Source of the DNA: Parendozoicomonas haliclonae
Lineage (GTDB): Bacteria; Pseudomonadota; Gammaproteobacteria; Pseudomonadales; Endozoicomonadaceae
Length of the DNA: 64,000 bases
Direction of reading: 5' to 3'
Assembly (NCBI RefSeq): GCF_900174585.1
Contig: NZ_FWPT01000006.1
Coordinates: 124,001 to 188,000, forward strand
The notes beneath the pieces were generated by a model. That model had not been told where the DNA came from. It did not search any database and was given only the letters and a program-made list of their open reading frames with translations. The position numbers and the translations under genes were made by a program. This document shows positions 52,978-61,678 of this stretch, piece after piece. Position 1 is the stretch's first letter. Every line of letters starts with the position of its first letter.

Positions 52978-54333
52978 ATGTTTGGTTCCAAAAAAGACGA
53001 TAAACAGGGTGGCGCAAAGCGCAAATTCTGGCCCTGGGGACGTAAATCCGAAGAGGTTACCCCGAACGTAACAGAAGCACCTGCTGAAGCCGCTGTTGAT
53101 ACTGCTGAAGTGCCGGTAGCCGAACCAGTGGTTGCAGAACAGCCGGCTGTGGTTGAAAAGGCAGTAGAAGAGGTTGTCGTTGAACAGCCGGTCGAAACAG
53201 CAGAAATCACTGTTGAGCCAGCTCAGGAACAACTCACACAGGAACAGCCAGCGGCAGAACCTGTTGTTGAAGCAGAGCAGCCTGTTGCCGTTGAAGCGGT
53301 TGTTGAAACCGTGGCAGAGCCGGTTGCTCCACAGGTTGTAGCGCCTGCTGTTCAGCCTGAGCCGGTGAGAGAAGAGCCGGCTCCTGAGGCCAAGGCTGAG
53401 AGCTCAGGTGGTTTCTTTGCCCGGATGAAGTCCGGTCTCTCCAAAACTCGCGCGTCTCTGGTCGAGGGCGTCACCACGCTCTTTATCGGTAAGAAAGAGA
53501 TCGATGATGATCTGCTGGAAGAGCTGGAAACCCAGCTGCTGGTTTCCGATGTCGGTATGGAAGCAACCCGCCGGATCATCGATGGCCTGACCAAGCGTGT
53601 GGCCTACAAAGAGCTGGATGATGCGGATGCGCTGGTTAACGCGCTGAAGGATGAACTCAGCAAGATTCTTGAGCCGGCAGACAAACCTCTGGTTATCGAT
53701 ACCAGCAAGAAGCCTTACGTAATTCTGGTTGTTGGCGTTAACGGTGTTGGCAAGACCACCACTATCGGCAAGATGGCCCGCCAGTTTCAGATGGAAGGCA
53801 AGAAAGTCATGCTGGCAGCCGGTGATACCTTCCGAGCGGCAGCCGTTGAGCAGCTGCAGGTGTGGGGTGAGCGCAACAATATTCCGGTTATTGCCCAGCA
53901 TACCGGCGCCGACAGTGCATCGGTTCTGTTTGATGCTTTGCAGGCCGCCAAGGCTCGTGACGCAGATATCCTGATTGCCGATACCGCAGGTCGTCTCCAT
54001 AACAAAGACAACCTGATGGAAGAGCTGAAAAAGGTTAAGCGGGTTCTGGGCAAGATTGATCCGGAAGCGCCGCACGAAGTACTGCTGGTTGTGGATGCCG
54101 GTACCGGTCAGAACGCTCTGAACCAGGCGCGTCTGTTTGATGAGGCTGTTGGCCTGACCGGTATGGCGTTAACCAAGCTGGACGGAACCGCCAAAGGTGG
54201 TGTGACCTTTGCTCTGTCGCAACAGATGCAATTGCCAATCCGCTTCCTGGGTGTAGGCGAACAAATTACAGACCTGCGGCCATTCAACGCCAAAGAGTTT
54301 GTTGATGCCTTGTTTGCTGACCTGGACGTGTAA
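52978..54333 (+). CDS. ftsY: Signal recognition particle receptor FtsY
   Basis: 451 aa. The N-terminal A domain is a long acidic Val/Pro/Glu/Ala-rich extension (about residues 20-135), then the N domain (SGLSKTRASLVEGVTTLF) and the SRP GTPase domain: GVNGVGKTTTIGKMA, DTFRAAAVEQLQVW, DTAGRLHN, TKLDGTAKGG and FLGVGEQITDLRPF. It docks ribosome-SRP complexes at the inner membrane. First gene of ftsY-ftsE-ftsX. Confidence 0.98.
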   Translation: MFGSKKDDKQGGAKRKFWPWGRKSEEVTPNVTEAPAEAAVDTAEVPVAEPVVAEQPAVVEKAVEEVVVEQPVETAEITVEPAQEQLTQEQPAAEPVVEAEQPVAVEAVVETVAEPVAPQVVAPAVQPEPVREEPAPEAKAESSGGFFARMKSGLSKTRASLVEGVTTLFIGKKEIDDDLLEELETQLLVSDVGMEATRRIIDGLTKRVAYKELDDADALVNALKDELSKILEPADKPLVIDTSKKPYVILVVGVNGVGKTTTIGKMARQFQMEGKKVMLAAGDTFRAAAVEQLQVWGERNNIPVIAQHTGADSASVLFDALQAAKARDADILIADTAGRLHNKDNLMEELKKVKRVLGKIDPEAPHEVLLVVDAGTGQNALNQARLFDEAVGLTGMALTKLDGTAKGGVTFALSQQMQLPIRFLGVGEQITDLRPFNAKEFVDALFADLDV

Positions 54334-54365
54334 GCAGGACTAAGGCATTGGGCAGGGAGTAGCCG

Positions 54366-55049
54366 ATGATTATTTTCGAGAATGTCAGCAAGCGTTTCCC
54401 CAACGGTCATGTTGGTCTGGAAAATATCAATCTGCATATGGCCCGGGGGGAAATGGCTTTCCTGACCGGGCACTCCGGTGCCGGAAAAAGTACCCTTCTG
54501 AAGCTGATTATGCTGATGGATCGTCCCAGCAATGGTCAGGTTCAGGTGGGTGGCTATCGGCTATCCCAACTGCGACGCGGACAGATTCCAGCCCTGCGTC
54601 GTAATATTGGTGTCGTCTTTCAGGATCACCAGCTGCTTTTTGATCGTTCTGTTTTCGACAATGTTGCCATTCCATTGATGGTGGCGGGCTTTGATTTTGA
54701 CGACATTGGTCGTCGGGTGCGGGCAGCTCTGGATATGGTTGGTCTGCTTGATCGAGAAAAACTGAATCCACTTTCTCTTTCCGGAGGTGAACGTCAGCGT
54801 GTGGGTATTGCCCGTGCTCTGGTTAATCGCCCGGCTGTTTTGCTGGCGGACGAACCGACCGGTAACCTCGACCCTGATCTCTCTGCCGATATTATGAAGC
54901 GCTTTGAGCACTTCAATCAGGCCGGTGTAACGGTTTTGATCGCGACTCACGATCTGGATCTGGTGCAGCGTATGGGTCACCGGACTATTCGACTGGAGCG
55001 TGGACGTCTGGTCACTGCCGGAGCAACCACCGGGGAGGCGGTCGAGTGA
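54366..55049 (+). CDS. ftsE: Cell division ATP-binding protein FtsE
   Basis: 227-aa ABC ATPase: GHSGAGKSTLLK (Walker A), FQDHQLL (Q-loop), LSGGERQRVGIARAL (signature) and VLLADEPTGNLDP (Walker B). It works with FtsX to activate peptidoglycan hydrolases through EnvC at the septum. The stop overlaps the ftsX GTG start. Confidence 0.97.
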   Translation: MIIFENVSKRFPNGHVGLENINLHMARGEMAFLTGHSGAGKSTLLKLIMLMDRPSNGQVQVGGYRLSQLRRGQIPALRRNIGVVFQDHQLLFDRSVFDNVAIPLMVAGFDFDDIGRRVRAALDMVGLLDREKLNPLSLSGGERQRVGIARALVNRPAVLLADEPTGNLDPDLSADIMKRFEHFNQAGVTVLIATHDLDLVQRMGHRTIRLERGRLVTAGATTGEAVE

Positions 55050-56149
55050 GTCAGGACAGAACAGGACCTCGCCGTAACGAGATGGGCCGGGAAGGCAAGA
55101 AGAGTGCTGTAACAACCTGGCGTAAGACACCACATGTTGATGCGGCAGCAGCCAGAACATCCTCAAAGAGTCAGGGTAAAAAAGCCGAGGCTCCTCGCAA
55201 GGGCGCAGCCAAGAACGGCAAGGTTTCAGAGGCCGGACGCTGGTCCAATCTTTGGCGTCTTCACCGGCAGTTTGGGCGTGAGTCTCTGCAACGTTTGCTG
55301 GCGACTCCGGCGGCGAGCTTAATGACCGTGCTGGTATTGGGAATTGCACTGGCACTGCCCGCTGCACTGTCTCTGACTCTGGAGAACCTCAAGACAGTTG
55401 CGGGCAACAGCAATGTCACCAGTGCCCGCATCTCTCTGTACCTGGAAAATCAGGTCAGTGAGAAGGACGCACGACGTATGCGTGAAGATTTGCTGAAGGA
55501 TTCCGGGATTGCGGCGGCTGTTTATATTTCACCGACTCAGGGGCTGGCGGAATTTGAAAAGTATTCCGGCCTGGGTGATGCCTTACGGCTGCTCGACAGC
55601 AACCCTTTGCCGGGGGTGATAGAAGTTGAAGCCAGTGACTCTTCCCCTCTTGCGGTAAGCAATCTTCAAAACCGGCTTAAGCGTGTGGATGGCGTTGCAG
55701 AGTTGCGTGTAGACAGTGAGTGGCTGAAAAAGCTGAATGCCATTGTCACCCTGGGTGACCGTATTCTGACCGGACTCTCTGTACTGATCTGTTTGGCCGT
55801 CCTGTTGGTGGTCGGCAACACCATTCGTTTGCTGGTTGTAAATCGCCGGGATGAAATCCGGGTGATCAAGCTGGTGGGTGGCTCTGATGGCTTTGTGTTA
55901 CTGCCGTTTCTCTACAGTGGTTTTTGGTACGGCCTTGCCGGTGGCGTGCTGTGCTGGTTGATTGTGGCCTGCCTGTGGCTTGCGGTATCGGGTCCAGCTT
56001 CTGATCTGGCAACGCTTTATCAGAGTACGTTCAGACCCGAATTCCCCGGTTTGAATATGACCCTGCTGCTCATTGGCGGTGGTGCGTTTATGGGCGTGAG
56101 TGGCGCTCTTCTCTCCAGCTGGCGGCAGCTGCGGGATATTGACCCCTGA
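55046..56149 (+). CDS. ftsX: Cell division protein FtsX
   Basis: 367 aa from a GTG start overlapping the ftsE stop. A long basic cytosolic N-terminus (about 1-90) precedes the first TM (LMTVLVLGIALALPAALSL), the periplasmic loop that recruits EnvC, and three further TM segments (LICLAVLLVVGNTIRLLVVNRR; LLPFLYSGFWYGLAGGVLCW; the C-terminal LLLIGGGAFMGVSGALLSSW). The RRDEIRVIKLVGGSDGF block is diagnostic. Normal length for Pseudomonas-type FtsX. Confidence 0.97.
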   Translation: MSQDRTGPRRNEMGREGKKSAVTTWRKTPHVDAAAARTSSKSQGKKAEAPRKGAAKNGKVSEAGRWSNLWRLHRQFGRESLQRLLATPAASLMTVLVLGIALALPAALSLTLENLKTVAGNSNVTSARISLYLENQVSEKDARRMREDLLKDSGIAAAVYISPTQGLAEFEKYSGLGDALRLLDSNPLPGVIEVEASDSSPLAVSNLQNRLKRVDGVAELRVDSEWLKKLNAIVTLGDRILTGLSVLICLAVLLVVGNTIRLLVVNRRDEIRVIKLVGGSDGFVLLPFLYSGFWYGLAGGVLCWLIVACLWLAVSGPASDLATLYQSTFRPEFPGLNMTLLLIGGGAFMGVSGALLSSWRQLRDIDP

Positions 56150-56158
56150 AGTCTGATC

Positions 56159-56195
56159 TGTCCGTGGGCCAGCCTGCGGACACGCCTTGTTTTTA
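56159..56195 (+). terminator. Probable ftsX terminator
   Basis: TGTCCG (56159-56164) and CGGACA (56177-56182) form a 6-bp stem around a 12-nt loop, followed by CGCCTTGTTTTTATT. It lies directly after the ftsX stop and would detach ftsYEX from the inserted gene downstream. Confidence 0.55.
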
Positions 56196-56298
56196 TTCTT
56201 TCTGACAAGACGTTACACAGTGTTTCCGTTTTTGAAGGAACCGCAGGCCTTTCTTTGAGTCTTTGCTGTATCTATTCCGATTTGTGGAGTTGGGTACA

Positions 56299-57750
56299 GT
56301 GAGCAAGCCATATCAGACAGCCTTTCAAGCACTCGTTCTTTCCGGGGCCATCAGTGCCCTGTGTCTTACCTCTTTTGTAAACGCCGAATCCCTTGAGGAT
56401 GCTCCCGATGAGGGGCCAAGCCTTGGGACCATATTTGATGACTTTGCTGAGAGTGTCAGCTACGGCGCAAACTACGCCTATGAAGAGGCTGGTAACCGTT
56501 TTGTATATGGGGAAAATCCCCATGCCAAGGAAGAAGCGATTGTTGTGAGCGAGGAGGCTTTGGTTCCTTTTGAGGCTGCGCTCTGTTACATCGGTCACTG
56601 GCATACTGCGAACGAATTACGCAACCGTGAGGATATGAAGTTTCTGGGGCACAGAATCGCACATGTTGAATCCGGATTGGGCAAGCCTCTTATCATGCTG
56701 GCTGATGGAGATATGCAGTCCCTTGGGCTGGAAGTCACCGGTAATGCCGGAAGCAACAGCCAGCAGTTTCGTCAGTCTGATGGTGACGCACAAAAGATCG
56801 GCTCCTGGTGCTTTGGTTACACCAGTTACAAGCAGGACGGGATCTTTGATCAGCTGAAGGCTCTGGGCTGGCTGAATGACTCCAGGCGTATTACCTGGAT
56901 TGAGGATGGCGACAAGGTCTTCCGTCACAGTGGCTCTGGACTGGTGATCGCATCTCACCCCGAAGGTCACAGAAAGGCGGCACAGTGGGTTGAAAGTGCT
57001 GAGCTGGCTGCGAAGGAAACCATCTACTTGCTGGATAAAAAAGGTTCCATTGGTCGGATCAGCCCATCTGATCTGGGCAACTATGCCGAGAAAGGGCTCG
57101 GGACGCTGGAGCTGGTAGACCCAACAACCATTCAGGCGGATTACTATTACAAAGTCTTCAGTATGATGCGCTATGCCTCGATGAAAGGCTTTCTGGCGAC
57201 GGCTGCTTTGGGAACCGCAGCAGCTTATACGTTCTCGGTAGGTGCCACCGGCGCGCTGGCTGTGGGTGGCGTTGTAGGTCTTGCCGCACCGGTGGTTGCG
57301 CCTTATGTGCTTCCAGAGCAGGCTCTTCAGGATCTGGGGCCCATTGAGTTGCCATTGGCAACGATTCAGGCACTGGCCGGTTTGGGCGCTCAGGGGCTGG
57401 GTAAAGCTGCGCAGTTGACCGGTAAGGTACTTTCAGGAATTGGACATTCTATAACTCCGGCGAATGAACAACAGATCAGTTTTGCCAGTAGCTATGTTGG
57501 TGCTGCGATCTTGTTTGGTACGCCGCTGGTCCTCAAGGGATTGAATTTTGTAACGGTGGGCTATGCCGGTGCTGCGATTAAACTGCTGGTTGGTGGTGGT
57601 GTTTTTGCGACAGGTGCAATGGGTGCCTGGGCTTTGCGGAATAATATAAATCTGCTGACGGTAACGGATTGGTCAATGATCGGAAAGATAGGCGTAATAG
57701 CGAACGTCTTGAGTCAGGGCAGCCAGCAAACTACGAACAGTAACAGGTAA
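56299..57750 (+). CDS. Exported protein of unknown function inserted between ftsX and rpoH (483 aa)
   Basis: Not recognised. The GTG at 56299 is preferred over TTG 56263 because GGAG lies 9 nt upstream and the protein then starts with a proper signal peptide (MSKPYQTAFQALVLSGAISA, cleavage near VNA). The mature part has an acidic domain, then from about residue 290 three Gly/Ala-rich hydrophobic stretches (ATAALGTAAAYTFSVGATGA, LAVGGVVGLAAPVVAPYVL, IKLLVGGGVFATGAMGAWAL) like those of pore-forming or membrane-inserting proteins. Other gamma-proteobacteria have rpoH directly after ftsX, so this gene is an insertion into a conserved locus. Confidence 0.78.
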   Translation: MSKPYQTAFQALVLSGAISALCLTSFVNAESLEDAPDEGPSLGTIFDDFAESVSYGANYAYEEAGNRFVYGENPHAKEEAIVVSEEALVPFEAALCYIGHWHTANELRNREDMKFLGHRIAHVESGLGKPLIMLADGDMQSLGLEVTGNAGSNSQQFRQSDGDAQKIGSWCFGYTSYKQDGIFDQLKALGWLNDSRRITWIEDGDKVFRHSGSGLVIASHPEGHRKAAQWVESAELAAKETIYLLDKKGSIGRISPSDLGNYAEKGLGTLELVDPTTIQADYYYKVFSMMRYASMKGFLATAALGTAAAYTFSVGATGALAVGGVVGLAAPVVAPYVLPEQALQDLGPIELPLATIQALAGLGAQGLGKAAQLTGKVLSGIGHSITPANEQQISFASSYVGAAILFGTPLVLKGLNFVTVGYAGAAIKLLVGGGVFATGAMGAWALRNNINLLTVTDWSMIGKIGVIANVLSQGSQQTTNSNR

Positions 57751-57800
57751 TAACAGGCTCAAAAGCCCATCATTTGTTACACTGTGAATGAAAGAGAATG

Positions 57801-57835
57801 AGATAAAAAATTTCTTTTCAGGAACTTTTTTATCT
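57801..57835 (+). promoter_or_regulatory. Inverted repeat in the rpoH leader
   Basis: AGATAAAAAA (57801-57810) and TTTTTTATCT (57826-57835) are perfect inverted repeats with a 15-nt loop, 61 bp before the rpoH start. It could terminate transcription of the upstream gene or be part of an rpoH regulatory leader. The pairing is seen; the function is inferred. Confidence 0.4.
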
Positions 57836-57896
57836 ATTCAGTGTCTCTGAAAAATAGTGATAGACTATACGCCGAATAAGTATATGGAGTCCTTTA

Positions 57897-58751
57897 ATGG
57901 CAACCAGTCTGCAACCGGTTGATGCGCTGACACCAGGCCAGAATCTTGAGGCCTACATTCAAACTGTCAGCAGTATTGCTGTGTTGTCTGTTGATCAGGA
58001 AAAAGAGCTCGCCGAGCGTCTTTACTTCGACAACGATCTTGAAGCGGCCCGCCAGCTGGTTATGTCCCATCTGCGCTTTGTCGTTCATATCGCCAAAAGC
58101 TATTCCGGCTATGGTCTCCCTCAGGCTGATCTTATCCAGGAAGGTAACGTCGGGCTTATGAAAGCCGTGCGTCGTTTTAATCCTGAGATGGGTGTGCGTC
58201 TGGTGTCTTTTGCTGTGCACTGGATCAAGGCCGAGATTCACGAATTTATTCTGCGTAACTGGCGTATCGTTAAGATCGCCACGACCAAGTCCCAACGTAA
58301 ACTGTTCTTCAATCTGCGTTCCAGTAAAAAGCGTCTCGGCTGGCTGAACCAGGAAGAGACCAACGCTGTTGCCAAGGATCTTGGTGTTGAACCGCATGTC
58401 GTACAGGAAATGGAAAGCCGTATGGCTGGCCAGGACACGGCCTTTGACGGTTATGCCGATGATGACGACAGTAGTTATCAGGCTCCTGCCCAATATCTCG
58501 AAGATCGTGCTGCCGATCCATCCATGATGGTTGAAGATGCCGACTGGGATCAGGACTCTACCTCCCGCCTGCAGTCCGCTCTGGAAGGGCTGGATGAACG
58601 CAGTCAGGATATTCTCAAAAGCCGCTGGCTGGATGAAGAAGGCAAGGCCACTCTGCACGAGCTGGCAGCGAAATATAATGTTTCTGCTGAGCGTATCCGT
58701 CAGTTGGAAAAAAACGCTCTGAAAAAACTCAAGGGTGTGCTCGCCGCCTGA
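57897..58751 (+). CDS. rpoH: RNA polymerase sigma factor RpoH (sigma-32)
   Basis: 284 aa. Region 2 is [21 protein letters not shown] and [20 protein letters not shown]; the RpoH-specific box lies at about 130-145 ([17 protein letters not shown]); region 4 has the helix-turn-helix [21 protein letters not shown]. It directs heat-shock transcription and is usually turned over by FtsH and held by DnaK/GroEL. Length is typical. Confidence 0.97.
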   Translation: MATSLQPVDALTPGQNLEAYIQTVSSIAVLSVDQEKELAERLYFDNDLEAARQLVMSHLRFVVHIAKSYSGYGLPQADLIQEGNVGLMKAVRRFNPEMGVRLVSFAVHWIKAEIHEFILRNWRIVKIATTKSQRKLFFNLRSSKKRLGWLNQEETNAVAKDLGVEPHVVQEMESRMAGQDTAFDGYADDDDSSYQAPAQYLEDRAADPSMMVEDADWDQDSTSRLQSALEGLDERSQDILKSRWLDEEGKATLHELAAKYNVSAERIRQLEKNALKKLKGVLAA

Positions 58752-58773
58752 ACTTCATCAGGTGAGTGTTAAG

Positions 58774-58797
58774 GAGGCTGCTGATGCAGCCTTTTTT
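58774..58797 (+). terminator. rpoH terminator
   Basis: GGCTGC (58776-58781), loop TGAT, GCAGCC (58786-58791), followed by TTTTTT (58792-58797). It starts 23 nt after the rpoH stop. Confidence 0.87.
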
Positions 58798-58890
58798 ATT
58801 GCTCTGTTCATTTCCACGCACACCTGCTTCCCGGTTATATAAGCACAGCGGTCTATTCTTTTTTCTGTACTTGGAGAAAAGAGACATGAT

Positions 58891-60303
58891 TTGATGGACC
58901 ACACAATCGCTGGCTCAGCTGGTAAACGAGTCTCGCTGGAAAAAACAATGAACCCTGCCGGTGTGCTGGCACTGGCTATTGGCTCCATTATTGGTTGGGG
59001 TTGCTTTATTCTTCCTGGCAGCATGCTGCAAACCGCTGGTCCATTGGGCGCCGCAACGGCCATCCTCCTGGGTGGATTGGTGATGCTGATAATCGGCAAG
59101 AGTTATGGGCATATGATTGCCAGACTTCCCGTTTCCGGCGGGGAGTTTGCCTATGCGTACCACGGCTTTGGCCGTAATCATGCCTTTGCCTGTGGCTGGT
59201 TTCTGGCTTTAGGTTACGTCAGCATTATCCCCTTGAATGCCACAGCGCTTACGCTTCTTGTTCAGTTTATTGCACCGGACTTACTGAATTGGGGTTACCT
59301 CTATAGCATTGCCAATGACGATATCTATCTTGGTGAGCTGGCCATGGCAGGCGGCGCTATCTTGCTGTTTGGCATTCTGAACTTTGTGGGTTCAAAGCTG
59401 GTATCACAAACGCAAACCTATATGGTGGCTTTGCTGGTGATTGCAGTGGTTATTATTGCGGCGGGAGCCGCAACATCAGAACAGGCTTCGATCGGCCATC
59501 TTGAACCTGTATTTGCTCAGGATACGGCACCCTGGGCCGGCATCTTGAAGGTGCTGGCGATTGCTCCCTTTCTGTTTGTTGGCTTTGATACGATCCCTCA
59601 GTCAGCAGAGGAATATAAGTTCTCCCCTTCATTGGCAAGCAAACTGATAGCCTGGTCCATTGTGATTGGCACCCTGATCTATGTGGCCGTTCTGCTGGAG
59701 ACAGGCGTTGTGATTCCATGGCCGGAGCTGGTTTCCGAAGAGCGCAGCTGGTACACAGGTTTTGCTTTGGAGGCCGCTGTCGGTAAGGCGGGGATTGTCT
59801 TTCTGGCTGTAGCTATCTGTATGGGAATCTGTACCGGGATCAATGGCTTTATGGTGGCAACCAGCCGCCTGCTGTTTTCCATGGGGCGGGCTAAAGTGCT
59901 TCCAGACTGGTTTACCCGGGTGAAAGGAGAGCATCGGGTTCCCCGTCATGCCATTGTGTTCTCGGTTGTTCTGGCTTTGGTGGCTCCGCTGTTTGGCCGC
60001 AACGTTATTATTTGGGTTGTGGATATGGCCGCGCTGGGAACTGCTTTTGGTTATATGTATACCTGCTTCAGTGCCTGGAAGGATGGTCGAAAGCCAGTCG
60101 CACTGTTTGGAGGGCTGCTGTCGTTGGGAATATTGTTGCTGCTAACCCTACCTGGAAGCCCCGGTTTTATGTCGGAAGAGAGCTGGTGGGCCTGCCTTGT
60201 CTGGGTAGTGCTTGGCACTGTCTTTTATCTTGGAGAGCGTAAGAAGCTGGCGAGTATTCCAAAGCAGGAAATGGATTATCTGATTCTTGATCAGGAGAGC
60301 TGA
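58891..60303 (+). CDS. APC family amino acid permease
   Basis: 470 aa with 12 predicted transmembrane helices. The N-terminal NPAGVLALAIGSIIGWGCFI matches the APC TM1 substrate-binding unwound region (GSIIGWG), and VGFDTIPQSAEEYK is the conserved cytosolic loop after TM6. It probably imports an amino acid or amine with H+ or Na+; specificity cannot be read from sequence. Monocistronic, ending in a hairpin. Confidence 0.88.
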   Translation: MMDHTIAGSAGKRVSLEKTMNPAGVLALAIGSIIGWGCFILPGSMLQTAGPLGAATAILLGGLVMLIIGKSYGHMIARLPVSGGEFAYAYHGFGRNHAFACGWFLALGYVSIIPLNATALTLLVQFIAPDLLNWGYLYSIANDDIYLGELAMAGGAILLFGILNFVGSKLVSQTQTYMVALLVIAVVIIAAGAATSEQASIGHLEPVFAQDTAPWAGILKVLAIAPFLFVGFDTIPQSAEEYKFSPSLASKLIAWSIVIGTLIYVAVLLETGVVIPWPELVSEERSWYTGFALEAAVGKAGIVFLAVAICMGICTGINGFMVATSRLLFSMGRAKVLPDWFTRVKGEHRVPRHAIVFSVVLALVAPLFGRNVIIWVVDMAALGTAFGYMYTCFSAWKDGRKPVALFGGLLSLGILLLLTLPGSPGFMSEESWWACLVWVVLGTVFYLGERKKLASIPKQEMDYLILDQES

Positions 60304-60317
60304 TTTCTTTGCCAACA

Positions 60318-60349
60318 GCAGGAAGGCTGGTGATCGCTGGCCTTCCTGC
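60318..60349 (+). terminator. Hairpin after the APC permease gene
   Basis: GCAGGAAGG (60318-60326) and CCTTCCTGC (60341-60349) pair over 9 bp with a 14-nt loop, followed by CCGTTTCTTTG. Located between convergent genes, so it may serve both. Confidence 0.6.
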
Positions 60350-60371
60350 CCGTTTCTTTGCGAGAAGTGAG

Positions 60372-61610
60372 TTAACTAATGGCTTTAAAGGCTTCTCTGG
60401 CCGCGTCTGGTGTAATGCGCTTTTCCGGGTCAAACCTCACCATTGCTTCCACTGTGCTGACCAGCCTTTTAGCTTTCTCATCCTCCGCGAATGCTGCTTT
60501 GAGCTCTAGTTTAATATCTTTGCCGTGGCTGTAGGTTCTGGTCCATGACTGATCAATGATGCCGCAATCCATTAAGGCATCAATCATCGATCGCCCTGCG
60601 CCATACATATCTGAGGCGTAACTCTGCTCCTGTCCTGCCAGTGTCTCCGGCGCCGCGTACTTGGCTGAGCCTGCGGAATCAGAGGGAAACCCTTCACCGC
60701 AGTCTACGGCTTCGCCAAAATCAATCAGGCAAATATCCTGGGAGTCGGGTCGTATCAGCAGGTTGGCGGGTTTTAAATCCCTGTGAAGAACCTCTCGAGT
60801 CTGAAAATAGCCAAGAGTATCTGCTATCTGTGCGCCCCAGTTCGCAAGAACATGCATTTGCTCCGGTTCAGGAATGCCTTTGGCAACATTACTCATCGTG
60901 TTACCGGCAAACTCCATAATCAAAACGACTTCTGTTTCATCCTGATAATCCCGAACTTCAAAGCCTTGAACCGTCACGATGTTGGGATGCTCAAGAATGC
61001 TCAACAGTTTGTATTCATCTGCATCCGATTGAATGATGAGAGGAATATTTTTGTTACCAAGGGGAATGGCACGGGAGCGTTCGACCCATTGCTCTCCATC
61101 AGGGGTTTGCCATAGGGAAACAGTGAGTTCACCGGCCTTGATGTCAATAATCTCTGCTCCTCCATCATCGCCATCATCGTGAACAGATGTGTCCAGATCA
61201 TCTTCATCGTTAACACTTTCCTCGAGCTCTATAAACTGAGCCTGGGCTGTGTCAGGTATCTCCCCTTCAGACTGCCGAATGGTATAGGGCTGTGGAAGGA
61301 GGGCTTCATCGCTGTCATCCCAATCGAATTCATCGTCTGAAATATCGCTGGATTGCCGGGAGCCGGTGAAGTAACCCTCGGAGGAGATACTTCCAGAGCT
61401 GATGGAACGCTTATAGATACTGGAGTCTGTTGAGTATTCAGAGTCGGAGGATTGAACGCTGTCAGTAGAAGATTGGCGACTGGTGGAAACTCTATAGCCT
61501 TTTAATGAGCCTTCACGTCCGGTACGTGAATTTGTTCTGGTTTTACTGCGAGACCTGCCAGTATGGACAGGTCTGTTAGGGCTGGAGCCGGTTGCGCCTG
61601 AAGAATCCAT
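60372..61610 (-). CDS. Eukaryotic-like protein kinase with Ser-rich disordered N-terminus (kinase 2)
   Basis: 412 aa. Residues 1-150 are Ser/Asp/Glu-rich and probably disordered (RQSSTDSVQSSDSEYSTDSS). The kinase C-lobe is complete: HRDLKPANLL (276-285, Asp278), IDFGEA (DFG 297-299), AAPETLAG (APE 320-322) and SDMYGAGRSMIDAL. The N-lobe is degenerate: no glycine-rich loop, and the strand-3 segment IPLIIQS has Gln where the ATP-binding Lys of VAIK is expected. It may be a pseudokinase or use another Lys, as WNK kinases do. It lies 68 bp after the HIT-like gene on the same strand. No membrane anchor or PASTA domain, so a soluble or translocated role is favoured. Confidence 0.85.
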   Translation of the reverse strand: MDSSGATGSSPNRPVHTGRSRSKTRTNSRTGREGSLKGYRVSTSRQSSTDSVQSSDSEYSTDSSIYKRSISSGSISSEGYFTGSRQSSDISDDEFDWDDSDEALLPQPYTIRQSEGEIPDTAQAQFIELEESVNDEDDLDTSVHDDGDDGGAEIIDIKAGELTVSLWQTPDGEQWVERSRAIPLGNKNIPLIIQSDADEYKLLSILEHPNIVTVQGFEVRDYQDETEVVLIMEFAGNTMSNVAKGIPEPEQMHVLANWGAQIADTLGYFQTREVLHRDLKPANLLIRPDSQDICLIDFGEAVDCGEGFPSDSAGSAKYAAPETLAGQEQSYASDMYGAGRSMIDALMDCGIIDQSWTRTYSHGKDIKLELKAAFAEDEKAKRLVSTVEAMVRFDPEKRITPDAAREAFKAIS

Positions 61611-61678
61611 TCTTATGTACGCCCATTGTTGTGCATGCTGTGGTGCCGATTTGCTCAGTATAGCTGTGCAGTTGGCCG

